Shown here: positions 1 to 10,882 of the stretch, in pieces
Layout of the letters: every line of letters starts with the position of its first letter
Position numbering within the stretch: the stretch's first letter is position 1
Source of the DNA: Trachythela sp. YZ-2020
Taxonomy: Eukaryota > Cnidaria > Anthozoa > Malacalcyonacea > Clavulariidae
Assembly (NCBI GenBank): GCA_016169945.1
Contig: JADLSH010000190.1
Span: forward strand, 4,340,001 to 4,404,000
Length of the DNA: 64,000 nt
Direction of reading: 5' to 3'
Position numbers and translations under genes: made by a program
Notes under the pieces: model-generated
What the model saw: only the letters and a program-made list of their open reading frames with translations
Database searches by the model: none
What the model was told of the DNA's origin: nothing

Positions 1-13
1 GGCAGCCATACTG

Positions 14-405
14 GTTATTAGTAAGTAAGTAAGTAAGTAAATAGAAGTAAGTAAGTAAGTAAATGAAATGGACAATTGTGCTTATTATCATACTTGCAGC
101 TAAATAAGCTGAATTGCGAAGGACACAGCTCAACGTGACTGGAAGTCAGAAGGCTTTCTATGGGCGCATATGGCAGCCACTTTGCTCGCCATCACGGAGC
201 ACAACTACGATGGGCTAGTTAGGGTTAAACCCAACCCACCTGTCAACTTCCTGTGGGAGGAAACAGGAGTACCCGGAAAACCCGACTTTCGGCAGAGCGT
301 TGTGCTCTTTTCACATAGCTATCATAAGTCGTCCCCAACGGGACTTGAACTCACGATATTAGAGGTGAAAGGCACGTGCTCAGACGATTGCGCCACCGAA
401 GCCCC
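14..405 (-). mobile_element. tRNA-derived SINE
   Basis: Read on the minus strand, the element begins near 405 with a tRNA-like head. It has an A-box-like stretch (TGGCGCAATCGT) and a B box (GTTCAAGTC) fitting the RNA polymerase III consensus. The body contains a GGAGGAAAC...AGTACCCGG motif that is common in invertebrate repeats, and the element ends in a tail of tandem ACTT units at 20-60. The head lacks a full cloverleaf, so this is a retroposed SINE and not a tRNA gene. It lies in an intron of the receptor gene, starting only about 35 bp past the splice donor of the membrane exon. Confidence 0.75.
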
Positions 406-440
406 TTAAGATTAGAATTGTAACATATTGGGACACCTAC

Positions 441-549
441 CTAGTGTAAGGGAGCATTCCTTTATTCCATAATATACTGAATATAAAACCAGCAATCAAT
501 ATCACCAAAAGAATGGATCCACCAATAATACCTTCTGTGGTCAGTTTAC
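441..549 (-). CDS. receptor exon: transmembrane segment
   Basis: A 109-bp exon, phase 1 in and phase 2 out, with acceptor TTTCAG and donor AG|GTAGGT. It encodes KLTTEG, then a membrane helix of about 22 residues (GIIGGSILLVILIAGFIFSI), then LWNKGMLPYT with a basic residue on the cytoplasmic side. This makes the product a type I membrane protein. The cytoplasmic exons must lie beyond the left edge of the window. Confidence 0.8.
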
Positions 550-3500
550 CTGAAACGACACAAGATATGGATGTTAATTAGTAATAATTTTGCCCAAGGC
601 ATTAACTTTTAAACTGGTAAAAGTGGAGACATCTGGGCGCAATTCTGCGTACTTCATGATTTAACAAGAGGCATTAATCAATAGCTTGATTACTCAGTTT
701 TGTGGATGAGTCTCCCCTTAAATTGATTGGCATAATTAAGAAGAGTTAATCAAAATGGGGAGTAGGGTGTATTGCTGCCAAAATGTTCCGTTATTTTCTT
801 TACTCACAAGCTTTGTTTTAGTAAGAGGTAAGGTAAGATTGTTTAGCAAATGTCAACATTATAATTCACGAAATATACATTATGATTTATTATGATTTTA
901 TAAAGTATAAACTTTTACCTTTGTTTTCGTCTGTGGATTTGTCTGTTCGCGTTATACGACCTAAAAACACAATCATTTTATCAATGGACTATTCAATTGT
1001 AAAAAAGGAGGTGATGCATGGCGGGGAATATTGCAACGATCAACGAATGCAATGACCCCAAATGCAAGAATGAAAACAAGCCATAAAAATATTTCTCTGG
1101 CAAAGAACCTGATCAAACTTCATCCAGTTTTAGTACTTAATGAAAACGTCATACAGTCCTAGGACTTTATCAAACTTCATCTATATTCCTAGGACTTGAT
1201 AAAACTTCATTCAGTCCTAGGATCGCACTTGATCAAACTTCATTCAGTCCTAGGGCTTGATCAAACTTCATTCAGTCCTAGGGCTTGATCAAATTTCATT
1301 CAGTCCTAGGGCTTGATCAAATTTCATTCAGTCCTAGGGCTTGATCAAATTTCATTCAGTCCTAGGGCTTGATCAAACTTCATCCAGTCCTAGGGCTTGA
1401 TCAAACTTCATTCAGTCCTAGGACTTGATCAAACTTCATCCAGTCCTAGGGCTTGATCAAACTTCATCCAGTCCTAGGACTTGATCAAACTTCATCCAAC
1501 CCTAGGACTTCATCAAACTTCATTCAGTCCTAGATCTTGATCAAATTTCATCCAATCTTAGGACTTGATCAAACTTCATCCAGTCCTAGGGCTTGATCAA
1601 ACTTCATCCAGTCCTAGAACTTGATGAAATTTCATCCAATCTTACGGATCAAACTTCATACAGTCTAAGGATTTGATCAACCTTCATACAGTCCTAGGAT
1701 TTGTACCTTCACTACGTTTGTGAATAATAATCGCTGGACCAAATCCTCCAGCGGTTCCAGCTTTGATGTGAAATATATAATCCGTTCGCGGACTCAGATC
1801 GGAGATTTTCCATGTCGTGGTGTTTTCACGCATCAAAGATCTTGTAATTTTCTCAACTTTCGAACCCGACATTTCTTGATACACCTCGACTTCGTACATG
1901 GCAATGACGCCATTTTGTTTTTCTTTTTCAGGAGGTGACCACGTCATTTCGATTGAGTTTGTGGTCACGGATTTAATGGCTACTTTCGGTGGTTCCGAGG
2001 GAGCTGGAAGATAGATAAAAGCATAAAAATGTGAAAGCAACATTTTTTCCCATTGAAAAACGTTTTTGATACCGTGAATCCAGCTCAAAGAACAAGCTAT
2101 CCACGCGCAAAGAACTATCAATGCAAGTTGCCACTTGTAAGTTTGTCATTCACAACTTTTTTCCAAGTATTTGAATTGCAAACGGTAGCAAGTTTTTAGG
2201 ATGACTTGTTGCAATTCCGTCGAGTCATGGCATAGGCGACGGAAACCGGATTGGTTTGCTTGCGGAGGCTAAACAAACTCTAGGGAAGTCCAGGAACATG
2301 CCCCCGGAAAATTTTGAAATCTAGAGTTTCTGAAATGGCATTTTTGGCGTTCTGGGCAAGATTTGACATGCAGAGGCCAGGTCATTTTGTTCATTTAGCA
2401 TTTCAGACAGCGAAGAATCTGACACCTTCATATTAAGTTCTCCCACTCTGATCTTTTTTGGGGGTGGTTTAGCTACAATCCTGGACATAACTTGTTAATA
2501 AAATTCCAAAAGGCATCTGTCAAAGTTAAATTGTACTATAATTTCTGTATCTGACCTTGGATATCTCCCCTTCCCCTGTAGTGTTTAACAGCGGCTGTTA
2601 TTCGCAGGCTATGGCTTTCCCCTAGTTCCCCCCGGTCCACCGCCTATGTGTCACCAACTTGGTAGAACGTCTTCTGTGTATTTTATTCATGTTTTGCATG
2701 ACGTCATAGCGTGTGCTATTATTTTTTCATATCGCACGCTGTGACATCAAATCGTGCGATATGATGTCACAACTCCATATTTGGCGAGACATTCAATTGA
2801 CATGACGATTTCGCCGTTGGCTATTAGCCAATCAGAAATCATGAATTTCTTTGAATAGATAATAAAATATATTATAAAGTTTTCCTATGATATTACCTGC
2901 CTCCCCAGTCCGATAGACCAAGTACTCTCCAGGTCCATAACCTATAGCGGTCTTGGCTTCAACATGAATATTATATAAAGTATATGGATTTAGTTCATCG
3001 ACACTATACATGTTCATTTCTTTCTCAGGAAAGGTGACGTAATTGCGACATGGATATGAGAAACGTTTTTCTTGTAAACACAGACGGTAGCCGATTATGT
3101 CGCCATTTTGTTTTCTAGCTTCGGGAGGTCTCCAGAATATTTGTAAAATTCGTGCTCCGATCCGAATTGCATACATTGATGTCGGTGGCCCTGACGGAAC
3201 TGTAAGAAAAGAGAGACAGAATCGAATCTCTCTAATACGGACACCGAAAGAACAGAGGGAAGTCCCCGTATTAGAGAGGTATCAGGTCACACATATGGTA
3301 TGGGGAACAAATGTATAAATTTATACAAGACCATTGTAAACAAAAATACATTGATGTTGGCGGCCGGAACAAGTAAGAATAGAATTAATCTCTCGAAAAC
3401 GTCTAATCGGAACAGAAAGAACAGGAAGTGTCACAACTCTTTAGTAAATTAAATCCACTCACTAAAATAAAGTCCTATTTTACAGCGTTCTCACTCTATT

Positions 3501-6500
3501 AGAAGAGACCCCAGAAGCAATTTCCAAGTTACACAGAAAGAGATGGGTTGGGGGTGACATGATGCAACACATATACATCATTACCACCAAGGACCGAGTC
3601 TTACCAAATGATCCATGTATATGCATGTTTTTGCTCTCCCGTAAATACGCCTTGGGTGAACACAGACACTGCTAAAAGTAGTTAAACTGCAATCAGTTGT
3701 TAATATCTTTTCACTTCAGACGTTCAGTAAGTAATTTGGCGGCTGATTTTCCACACCAGACATCCAAATTACTGGAAGGCAAATCACCTATGCATCGAAA
3801 ACGTATAATCGTACCTGCTGGAAGTGTTGTTATATATAGCACTGCTTTAGGACTCCAACCACTGATTTTAGTCGCTGCCATGACAACCAACATATACTCT
3901 GTATACGGCCGCAATCCTTCAGTAACCTCGTACGATCGTTGCTCCCCCGGAATTGTTACGACATTCGTACAGTCTGTTCCCAAGCTTGCTTCTTGATAAC
4001 ATACACCATAAAACCGAATAATTCCGTTGTGGTGGCTTGGATCCGGGGGGGACCACGCAAGTTTCATGCTGGTCGCAGTAATATCTTCGGCCCGAGTGTA
4101 ACGTGGAGGACCGCTTGGTACTACATGCAGAAACAATTTTATAAGTTTGTTTCACAAAGTGTTGAAGGGCATTTTTAGCTGGAAATTGTGGGGGGAAATT
4201 TATATACACATTTTTAGACCTAACCAGGAGCAGTTGCAAGAGAACCAGGAGGAAAAATGAAACTATAGGCCCTCTGGTAGGAACTGAACCTGCATGAGGC
4301 CCAGCGATTGAGCTTTCAGCTTGCAACTCTGCCTAGCACATCTCGCAAATCCTTAACGCCTAATTCCAGGCTATTCCAACATGGCATTCGAAAAATTGAA
4401 TAACGATGAAATTAGATTAATTTATATTGCATGGTATGTTACAATTTACGTGTATTTGAACTATTTCGGTCTTACTCATAGAAGGACAAAAATGGTTTCT
4501 AGCAGGGCAAATTTACGAATTGTGGTAGGCGTTCTCGCTTCCACGCAGCCACTCCCCAGGCTTCTCACTCCAGCGCACAAAACATTGCGGAAGTGAAATG
4601 CCCGGAACTCGACTATCTACGACATACTTGATTCGTTTGTTCTATCCCTCAGCGACACAGGTGGCCCATATCCAGCTATGGTTCCAGCAGAAATCTCAAT
4701 ATCGTAATCAGTGTATGGTATCAACTCTTTCACCGTATACGACGTAGCATTATGATCAACATAACCTGAGCTGCCACAGGGCAAGACTGACGAAGATTGT
4801 TTATGACAGATTTTGTAGCCAAAAATTTTTCCATTATCCACTTCTGAAGGCAATGGTACCCATGACACTTGAATCGACTCGGCTGTCTTGTGGAGAACCG
4901 TCGTGGTTGGTGTGACAGCTAGAGAATAAGAATAGTGAACTCAATTAACCAGTCAATCAATTATTCTAATTAAACAATCAATTGACTAATTAATCAATTA
5001 ATTGATAAATGAAATTTAACTATCATTAACCCACGGTCTCAGAACGTGTAAAAGGCTGGTTTCAGGAATAGGAACGTCTGTAATATTTCGAACGACTCTG
5101 ATGAAATACGATGTTCTCCTTACCAGGTGCACAGCCAAAGACCTGTAGTCCCATACACGGATGAAGACCCACGAAGGTGAGAACTTGAAACCGGATAAAA
5201 CGAGCTAAAACCGGTTCATCTATGAAATGCGTGACCACTCTTCCCTCAATCGTGTCTGCGTTTCCATCAATGATCTGGAATAAATTGACGAATCATAACG
5301 GCCAAAAACTGGACAAACGAGCGAACTGGACAAACGAACAAACGAACGAACGAACGACAGAAAAAACGAACGAACAGACGAACGAACAGACGAACGAACG
5401 AACAAACGAACGAACAGACGAACGAACGCACGCACGCACGCACGCACGAACAAACAGACAAAGAAACAAACAATGAAAAACAAACAGACAGAAACTTTAA
5501 ACCAAGTTGAAACAGACCCAAGATTGTTGGCCCAACACCATCCAATAATTTTCAAAAATGTTCTATGAGTTTCTTTCCCAAATAACTTAGAGAACAGATT
5601 TTCAATTTGGATAAATGAAATTATCAAAGGAATTGAAAAATAAGTAGTTGAACTAAATATTTCAACATTGTTGCATGATGTTGGGCAAACATTGTTGGAC
5701 CTATTTAAACCAGTGCTTTAAACGGGCATTTATTTTAACGGTTACCACTTCATGTAAACTCCAATGAAAACAGTTTGAACAAATATACCAGCGGTTATAC
5801 AGTATATCATGTAGTTATTCTATAAGTAGTCCTTCATCTAACACAACCTTGACCCTAAGACTAACCATAACCCTAAGGCTAATTGCCCCTTAAGGCTAAC
5901 CTCTTAACATTTTTTTCGAAAGGAAATTAAGGCTAACCCCTTTTAATACTTTTTGAGCATTTTCGCCACTGTTTCAGAAACTGAAAAATTGAGGCTAATA
6001 AACCCTCAGTAACATTTTTTCGACAAAAGGTTAAGGCTAACCCCTTTATTTTTTGGCCATTTTCAGACACTTTCAAAAACTGAAAAAGTGGCTAAAATTG
6101 GCCAAAAAGTAAAAGCTAACCCTTAAAACCTACATACTCAAACTATTGTGTCATCCTAACATGAAATAATAAGGATTCTAACCGTTTTGCCGCTGACATT
6201 AACATATTGCCATGCCATGTTGTCCAGACTATGCAAAACATTATACGACAAGACCCAACTATCCCAATGCTGGTTATGGCGTCTTGTTGCTACACCAATA
6301 ACTCTTAGCGGTCCACCAAAATCGACCTGTACATAGGAATTATTTTTTAAGCCACTGTCACACCATGGTTGGTCACCATCAATGCGTGCATGGTATGGCG
6401 CATATCCCCTACCGAGAAACCCGCTGGCAGTAAAACTGTCGTCGCTAACATGATCATCGCGGTGCAGGACGGGAAGATCACACTCGCCTGTGAGAAATAT

Positions 6501-9500
6501 GAAAAACAAGAGTTTGTATCATAGGGTGCCTCGCTCCAAAGTATGCTGTATATTATAGAGGCGCATGATCGTTCATTACCCCCGCCAGGAGGATATGTTT
6601 TCACCTGCAATCATAGAATAATTCATTATGGCAAGAATGGTAGAAAAGACCTTACACGACTTCCCTACTTAAACTGCAGCAAGATGGTGCTTAGCCCACA
6701 CTACACCACTCACCCGGTAACTCTTCAGCCTAGTTACTGATTTTCAACGGGCCGTTTAATTCCTATACAATATTTACAACGATATCGATTAGTCAGAAAT
6801 AATATAACACAACAAACTAAATAATATAATATACTGAATCTATCAAACCTATTCTACAATATATAGAGAGAGAAACATAACTGATTCCAGCAAATCATGC
6901 AAATGTTTTTAACCACCCAGGCCCACGCAAGTGCCATGCAGCTACTCAAACAAGTGTCATTTCTAAATCCTGCAACGGAGAGAGACTCGTATTCATATAT
7001 ATATTCTGGTAATTGGCCTTGTAATGCTTTAAAGGTCATGATTATTTCCCGTTTCTTTAAAATGTTTCAATTGGCTCCCATCTTAAATAAGCTTGAGTGG
7101 TGGGGCAATGGGAGGGCGGTTAATTAGTATATCAAGCGGATGATATGTGTGTCCGTTTTTTAGGTGGTTTGTCGCGAGTTTGTGGGTTTGTTTGTGGGCG
7201 TGTTTGTCTGTTAGCATGATAACTAATAAATATCGAACATTTTAATTTGTAAAGTTAATGGACCTACACCAAGGACAAATCGATCACATTTTGGTTCAAT
7301 TTGGATAAAAATTGAACGAGAAATTTACAGAAGGTTGTCTCGCTTTCCTGGGCTGAAAAAAAACTGAATACGTAATTAGTGTATGTATAATTTATGCAAT
7401 GAAAACTTGACTGAATTTGCTGGCGTAGGTATGCAGTCTCCGAGTGTCCTCTACACCTGGTACGTGTTGGTGCCGAAGAGAAAATGAAAGCAGTGTAACA
7501 TTTCTAGTTACCTAATCTCAAGATGACTAACGGAGGTAATTATGCATTCAATTCTTTTCAGCCTGGAAAGGCAAGAGAAACAGGTGTACCTGAGGTCTTC
7601 TGAATGAAAGCAGGCGGTCCCAGACCTACAATGGTCGCGGCTTTAATCACCACAATATATTCTTTACTCGGACTCAGTCCACCGTAAGCGTAACTCGGCT
7701 TGCTGCTTTCTGATATTTGTGTTGTTCTGACACAGGCAAAGTCAGGACCATATTCTCGTATACACACATTATAGTAGATAATAATGCCATTTTGCAATTC
7801 CGGGTGAGGTGCTGACCATGAGAAACTAATCGTTGATTCGTCTACGTATTTCACTGCTTTTCTTCTTGGCGGGCCACTGGGTTCTGAAACAGAGATAAAA
7901 TATATGCTGTTATCTATTTAAAAATTTAAATGAATGAGAACTGATGAGAGTTATCAAATGAGAGTTTGCATGAGAGTTTCATCAATTATCATGCTCCGGT
8001 CAAACGACTGAAACGAGAACAATGGTTGAATGGGGGTGGACTGGATATTACCACGTGTACCGGTCAAACGAGCAAAAACTCTCATCAAATTTAAACCATC
8101 TCAAAGTTGATGTGAGTTCAAGAGAGTGTATGAAAGTTCATGAGAGTTGGCGGTCAAACGCGAGCGAGAGTTCTCAGAGTTGCAACTCTCGTTGACTCTC
8201 ATCAACTCTCATCAACTCTCATCCTCGTTTGACCGGGGCATTACTTCAGGAGGAAACTAGAGTACCCGGAGAAAACGTATCAGTGGTGTTTGGCGTTTGG
8301 TGTTAAATCAGGTGTGGCGCAGCATCGAAAAGGGCAGGGAGAATCACACTTGAGAGGTCACTATATAAGATTGTCGGGGCTTTTTAGCGCCTCATTTCGT
8401 ATTCAAATACGGGGCGAGCAAATGTTAGAAAAAGAGGCGTAACTAAAGGGGGGAAGATTTGGGGGAGGGGAGTCATACAAATTTGCTATAAAATCTATAA
8501 TAATGCTAGAAACCTATAAATCTATAAATGACGTTTCAGAAACTCTACCTTTCAAACATTTCTGGGAGAGCATTCTTCCATACCCCCCTCTCCCTAATGG
8601 CATTGTGCCTTCAGCACTCGATACCAGTGCATTCCCACTAGCGGCATGAGGGTCCCCGATAAACAAGCGTTTGGTGTTTCGTGTTAAATCAGGTGCGGCA
8701 CAGCATTGAAAATGACAGGGAGAATTACACTTGAAAGGTCACTATTTAAGATTGTAGGGCTTTTTAAGGCCACGTTACACGATCGAGGCAATTTTTGCTG
8801 CAACTTGCAACGCTACTTCGGACACAAAGCGATGTTAGTTAACAGAAAAATTGTGGGCATGAATTCCGTTTTACTTTGGCAACAAAGAAATGAATGAGAA
8901 TGATAATATCGGTGAAGTGAAAAGCGGGCCATGTTCACTGTTTTTCTGTGCGGGCATTTATACATAACATGCCTCTGTGCAGAAAGGCGCGCAAATGTTA
9001 GAGAGATATATTAGAGAGATGTCCGTAAGGAGTGGTTCGAATTTACTATCTACAAACCTTGGCACTACAAACCTGACTGGGCTGTTCTTTGCGTAATCCT
9101 GCCTAGCGGACCAAAACCAATCATGGTGGCTGCTTTGATCTCAATACTGTAAATACGATACGGTCTAAGCCCGCTAAACATGTACGATATCTGTGTATAT
9201 GGAACAATATCTTCACGCAGACAGAAGTTATGGGATTGGTTTCTAATACACAATGAATACTCGGTAAGCACGCCGTTTCTTTCTGAGGGGTCTGGGGGCG
9301 ACCACGTGACGTTCATCTGATTATGAGTGAAGTTGGCAATTTGTAAATCTGTCGGAGGACCAGATGGCGCTAAAACGAATAAAAGAAATATTTTAGTTCG
9401 ATGATAATATATTTTAGTTCTGTGCACTGCACTTGAATCAAAACATATAGCTGCGATTGGAAGAATTAGAATATGCATATCAAAGTATTCCATTTTATCC

Positions 9501-10882
9501 CGACTCAGAACGCATCATTTGCATACGCAGGCCCTTCTTAAATATATAAACTGGGTGGACTTGCCCCCTCCCCCAGCCCCCATGCTTCACCCCCCCAACA
9601 AACTATTTTGTCCCCAACCCTCAGTGGAGTTCCTTTTATGAGCAAAAAACGGGAAGAATGGCTTGGTTCAGGAGTGTTATAATATCCCCATAACAAAAAC
9701 CTTGCTTTTATACCGCAAGCTCAGCCTGTGTAGGTGGGATATATCAAATTCAAGGAAACGTTGAATAGACAAAAGGTAGATAAGAATTAAGGCGGGGGGA
9801 GCTCAATGGGGTTCAGCCCTCTTGTTAAAATTGATTTGGGGGGGGGGGTCTGAGCACACTCCCTATATCTTTGCAGATTGCATAATCGTAATCGGGAAAG
9901 TTCTTTGGAATTGTAGTGTTAAAATTATTTTGGTAATCTCTACTGGATCACTTTGATCCTACTATTAGATAATTTATGTGACTCTAGCATGAAGTAAGCT
10001 TCGCCATGCCTTGAAAAGGTGGAGTGCGATTTAGACAGTGAGAAACTTGAATAATTACTAGAACCAACAATAAATATTGGAATTTTCCTAGTATATTTCA
10101 TTGTGACAGCCCGCCCCCGTCTCGCCTTGTCACAGACCTTTTTTAAAGCCCCTTTGTCACAATCTTGGACATAACTGGTTGAGACTACCTTTCCCTCTAT
10201 ACAAAATACGCATACCCCTATAAAAAATTCCACGCGTAAAATCATGCTGCCCGTCTTAAGCTCCACTCCCCCAAATCAATGTCGAGCTTGTGTCATGGCA
10301 AAATGCCAAAAGTTGTTCCTGGATTGTTCACACATTGAACTGGCGAGAGGGGATCACGAAGTCATCATCAGGTTACGTCACAAATCTCCCCTTGGCCTGG
10401 AGCCTCATTCTCGTGAAATGTGAACGAATTGCATTTCTTTATGATTCACGAGAGCGAGGCTCCCAGGCCAAGGAAATATTCGTGGCATAAATACCGAAAA
10501 GTTGTATTGGGTAACAACGACGTCTGCCAGTGTAAGTGAATCTTGTAAGTATCCACAGATGTTCAAAACAGTCCCTTACCTGTCTGTAACGTTCTGTTAA
10601 CCACCAGTGCAGGTGGTCCAAAACTAGCGCTTGTGCCAGCGGATATCTTAAAGATATACTTCGTGTAAGGTTTCAGTCCAGTCACCGTATACTCATTAGT
10701 ATCTTTACCGAGTACGATTTGTCGCTGACAAGGGCCAGGGGACGTGTTGAAGACCCGGATGCAGATGGTATGTTTGATAATCCATCCATTGCGCAACTCG
10801 GGATCTGGAAGTAACCATGACAACGAAATGCTCGTGGTTCCCACGTGCGTCGTGCGTGCGTCGTTGGGTGGACCATCTGGAG
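441..10882 (-). CDS. FN3/discoidin transmembrane receptor gene (partial, 11 exons)
   Basis: This is a spliced gene on the minus strand. The exons, in protein order, are 10882-10580, 9369-9073, 7883-7590 (FN3 1-3), 6487-6183 and 5274-5124 (F5/8 type C), 4918-4628, 4120-3815, 3199-2897, 2003-1707 (FN3 4-7), 960-919 (linker) and 549-441 (membrane helix). Every exon has AG/GT borders. Each domain starts and ends in phase 1, and all junctions join in frame, giving about 899 residues without a stop. FN3 domains show the W, the NG turn and the YT..I.A.T..G.GP signature. The architecture fits a cell-surface adhesion or signalling receptor. FN3-rich receptor tyrosine phosphatases and kinases are candidates, but no cytoplasmic domain is in the window, so the class is open. 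The signal peptide exon was not found upstream of 10.9 kb. Confidence 0.85.
919..960 (-). CDS. receptor micro-exon: extracellular linker
   Basis: A 42-bp exon (phase 1-1) between TTTTTAG and G|GTAAAAG. It encodes a short polar linker (GRITRTDKSTDENK) between the last FN3 and the membrane exon. It could be skipped without changing frame, so it may be alternatively spliced. The call rests only on splice sites, phase and position. Confidence 0.6.
1125..1702. repeat. 28-bp minisatellite (CCTAGG/TTGATCAA unit)
   Basis: About 20 tandem copies of a 28-bp unit containing TCCTAGG, CTTGATCAAA and CTTCATTCAG. The central copies are nearly perfect and the edges are more diverged. The array ends only a few bases from the splice donor of FN3 exon 7 (donor at 1706-1705). 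There are no spacers between units, so it is not a CRISPR array. Confidence 0.9.
1707..2003 (-). CDS. receptor exon: FN3 domain 7 (membrane-proximal)
   Basis: A 297-bp exon, phase 1-1, with acceptor TTCCAG and donor G|GTACAA. It encodes an FN3 domain (PSEPP start, IEMTWSPPEKEKQNG, YIFHIKAGTAGGFGP). A 28-bp minisatellite begins just inside the intron after its donor. Confidence 0.85.
2730..2771. repeat. short overlapping inverted repeats
   Basis: TATCGCACG (2730-2738) pairs with CGTGCGATA (2753-2761), and TGTGACATC (2740-2748) pairs with GATGTCACA (2763-2771). It is possibly the remnant of a small inverted-repeat element in the intron between FN3 exons 6 and 7. Confidence 0.3.
2897..3199 (-). 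CDS. receptor exon: FN3 domain 6
   Basis: A 303-bp exon, phase 1-1, with acceptor TTACAG and donor G|GTAATA. It encodes an FN3 domain (PSGPP start, IFWRPPEARKQNG, YTLYNIHVEAKTAIGYGPG). Confidence 0.85.
3815..4120 (-). CDS. receptor exon: FN3 domain 5
   Basis: A 306-bp exon, phase 1-1, with acceptor ATGTAG and donor G|GTACGA. It encodes an FN3 domain (PSGPP start, MKLAWSPPDPSHHNG, YTEYMLVVMAATKISGWSP). Confidence 0.85.
4628..4918 (-). CDS. receptor exon: FN3 domain 4
   Basis: A 291-bp exon, phase 1-1, with acceptor CTCTAG and donor A|GTATGT. It encodes an FN3 domain (IQVSWVPLPSEVDNG, YTDYDIEISAGTIAGYGPP). It is the first FN3 after the discoidin domain and lacks the PSGPP opening of the others (VTPTTTV instead). 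Confidence 0.82.
5124..5274 (-). CDS. receptor exon: F5/8 type C domain, second part
   Basis: A 151-bp exon with acceptor TTCCAG and donor G|GTAAGG, too short and too close to simple repeats to be obvious as an ORF. It encodes GNADTIEGRVVTHF, then ARFIRFQVLTFVG and the closing GLQVFGC, the standard C-terminal half of a discoidin domain. The phase (0 in, 1 out) fits the neighbouring exons exactly. Confidence 0.88.
5312..5470. repeat. (ACGA)n / (ACGC)n tetranucleotide tract
   Basis: A degenerate run of AACG, ACAG and ACGC units. It lies in the intron that splits the discoidin domain, beginning about 40 bp upstream (gene sense) of the acceptor at 5275. It creates long repetitive open frames on both strands that are not genes. 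Confidence 0.9.
5850..6130. repeat. degenerate tandem repeat with AAGGCTAACCCC motif
   Basis: Two diverged units of about 105 bp (about 5895-5998 and 5999-6095), each with TTAACATTTTTTCGA-like, AAGGCTAACCCCTTT and TTTCA..AACTGAAAAA segments. They are preceded by short CCCTAA-like units. It lies in the intron between the two discoidin exons. Confidence 0.6.
6183..6487 (-). CDS. receptor exon: F5/8 type C (discoidin) domain, first part
   Basis: A 305-bp exon entering in phase 1 and leaving in phase 0. It encodes the N-terminal two thirds of an F5/8 type C domain: ECDLPV, SDDSFTAS, WCDSG..NNSYVQVDFGG, VATRRH and the SLDNMAWQYVN segment. The domain usually binds carbohydrate or phospholipid on the extracellular side. 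It continues directly into the exon at 5274-5124. Confidence 0.88.
7590..7883 (-). CDS. receptor exon: FN3 domain 3
   Basis: A 294-bp exon, phase 1-1, with acceptor TTTCAG and donor G|GTACAC. It encodes an FN3 domain (PSGPP start, ISFSWSAPHPELQNG, IVVIKAATIVGLGPP). It is the last FN3 before the discoidin domain. Confidence 0.85.
7941..8243. mobile_element. foldback MITE (ATGAGAGTTGATGAGAG family), copy 1
   Basis: An intronic element with inverted arms made of GATGAGAGTT / AACTCTCATC units and inner CCGGTCAAACG / CGTTTGACCGG inverted motifs. A second copy with the same order of motifs lies at 36743-37137, which shows a dispersed family. No transposase frame is present, so it is non-autonomous. 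Confidence 0.75.
8285..8775. repeat. pair of ~110-bp direct repeats
   Basis: The segment at 8285-8395 recurs at about 8665-8775 with only scattered changes (GTTAAATCAGGTG, GACAGGGAGAAT and CACTTGA.AGGTCACTAT in both). About 270 bp separate them. The sequence before the first copy (8245-8280) resembles the GGAGGAAAC...AGTACCCGG motif of the SINE at the left edge, so these may be repeat-element pieces. Confidence 0.6.
9073..9369 (-). CDS. receptor exon: FN3 domain 2
   Basis: A 297-bp exon, phase 1-1, with acceptor TTTTAG and donor G|GTTTGT. It encodes an FN3 domain with PSGPP at its start, MNVTWSPPDPSERNG in strand B/C, and IEIKAATMIGFGP near the end. Confidence 0.85.
10390..10473. repeat. short foldback with long stem
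   Basis: Inverted arms CTTGGCCTGG-AGCCTC...TCTCGTGAA (10390-10417) and TTCACGAGAG..GAGGCTCCC (10444-10473) face each other over a loop of about 27 bp. It is probably a MITE remnant. Confidence 0.55.
10580..10882 (-). CDS. receptor exon: FN3 domain 1
   Basis: A 303-bp exon, phase 1 in and phase 1 out, bounded by ACGTAG (acceptor) and G|GTAAGG (donor). It encodes a complete FN3 domain: a PPNDA start, SLSWLLPDPELRNG around the core Trp, and the closing YTKYIFKISAGTSASFGPP. It is the most N-terminal exon I can recognise. Confidence 0.85.

Noticed and set aside
327..404. tRNA gene on the minus strand
   Set aside because: Box A and B are present, but there is no proper anticodon arm or acceptor pairing and the sequence continues into a SINE body and tail.
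1125..1702. CRISPR-like array of 28-bp repeats
   Set aside because: Repeats are directly adjacent with no spacers, and the context is a eukaryotic intron. It is a minisatellite.
5220..5627. Long open frames on both strands (Arg/Thr/Asn-rich or Val/Arg/Phe-rich)
   Set aside because: They are by-products of the ACGA tetranucleotide tract lying in an intron.
5850..6130. Interstitial telomere repeat (CCCTAA-like)
   Set aside because: Only a few degenerate units. The segment is better described as a diverged ~105-bp tandem repeat.
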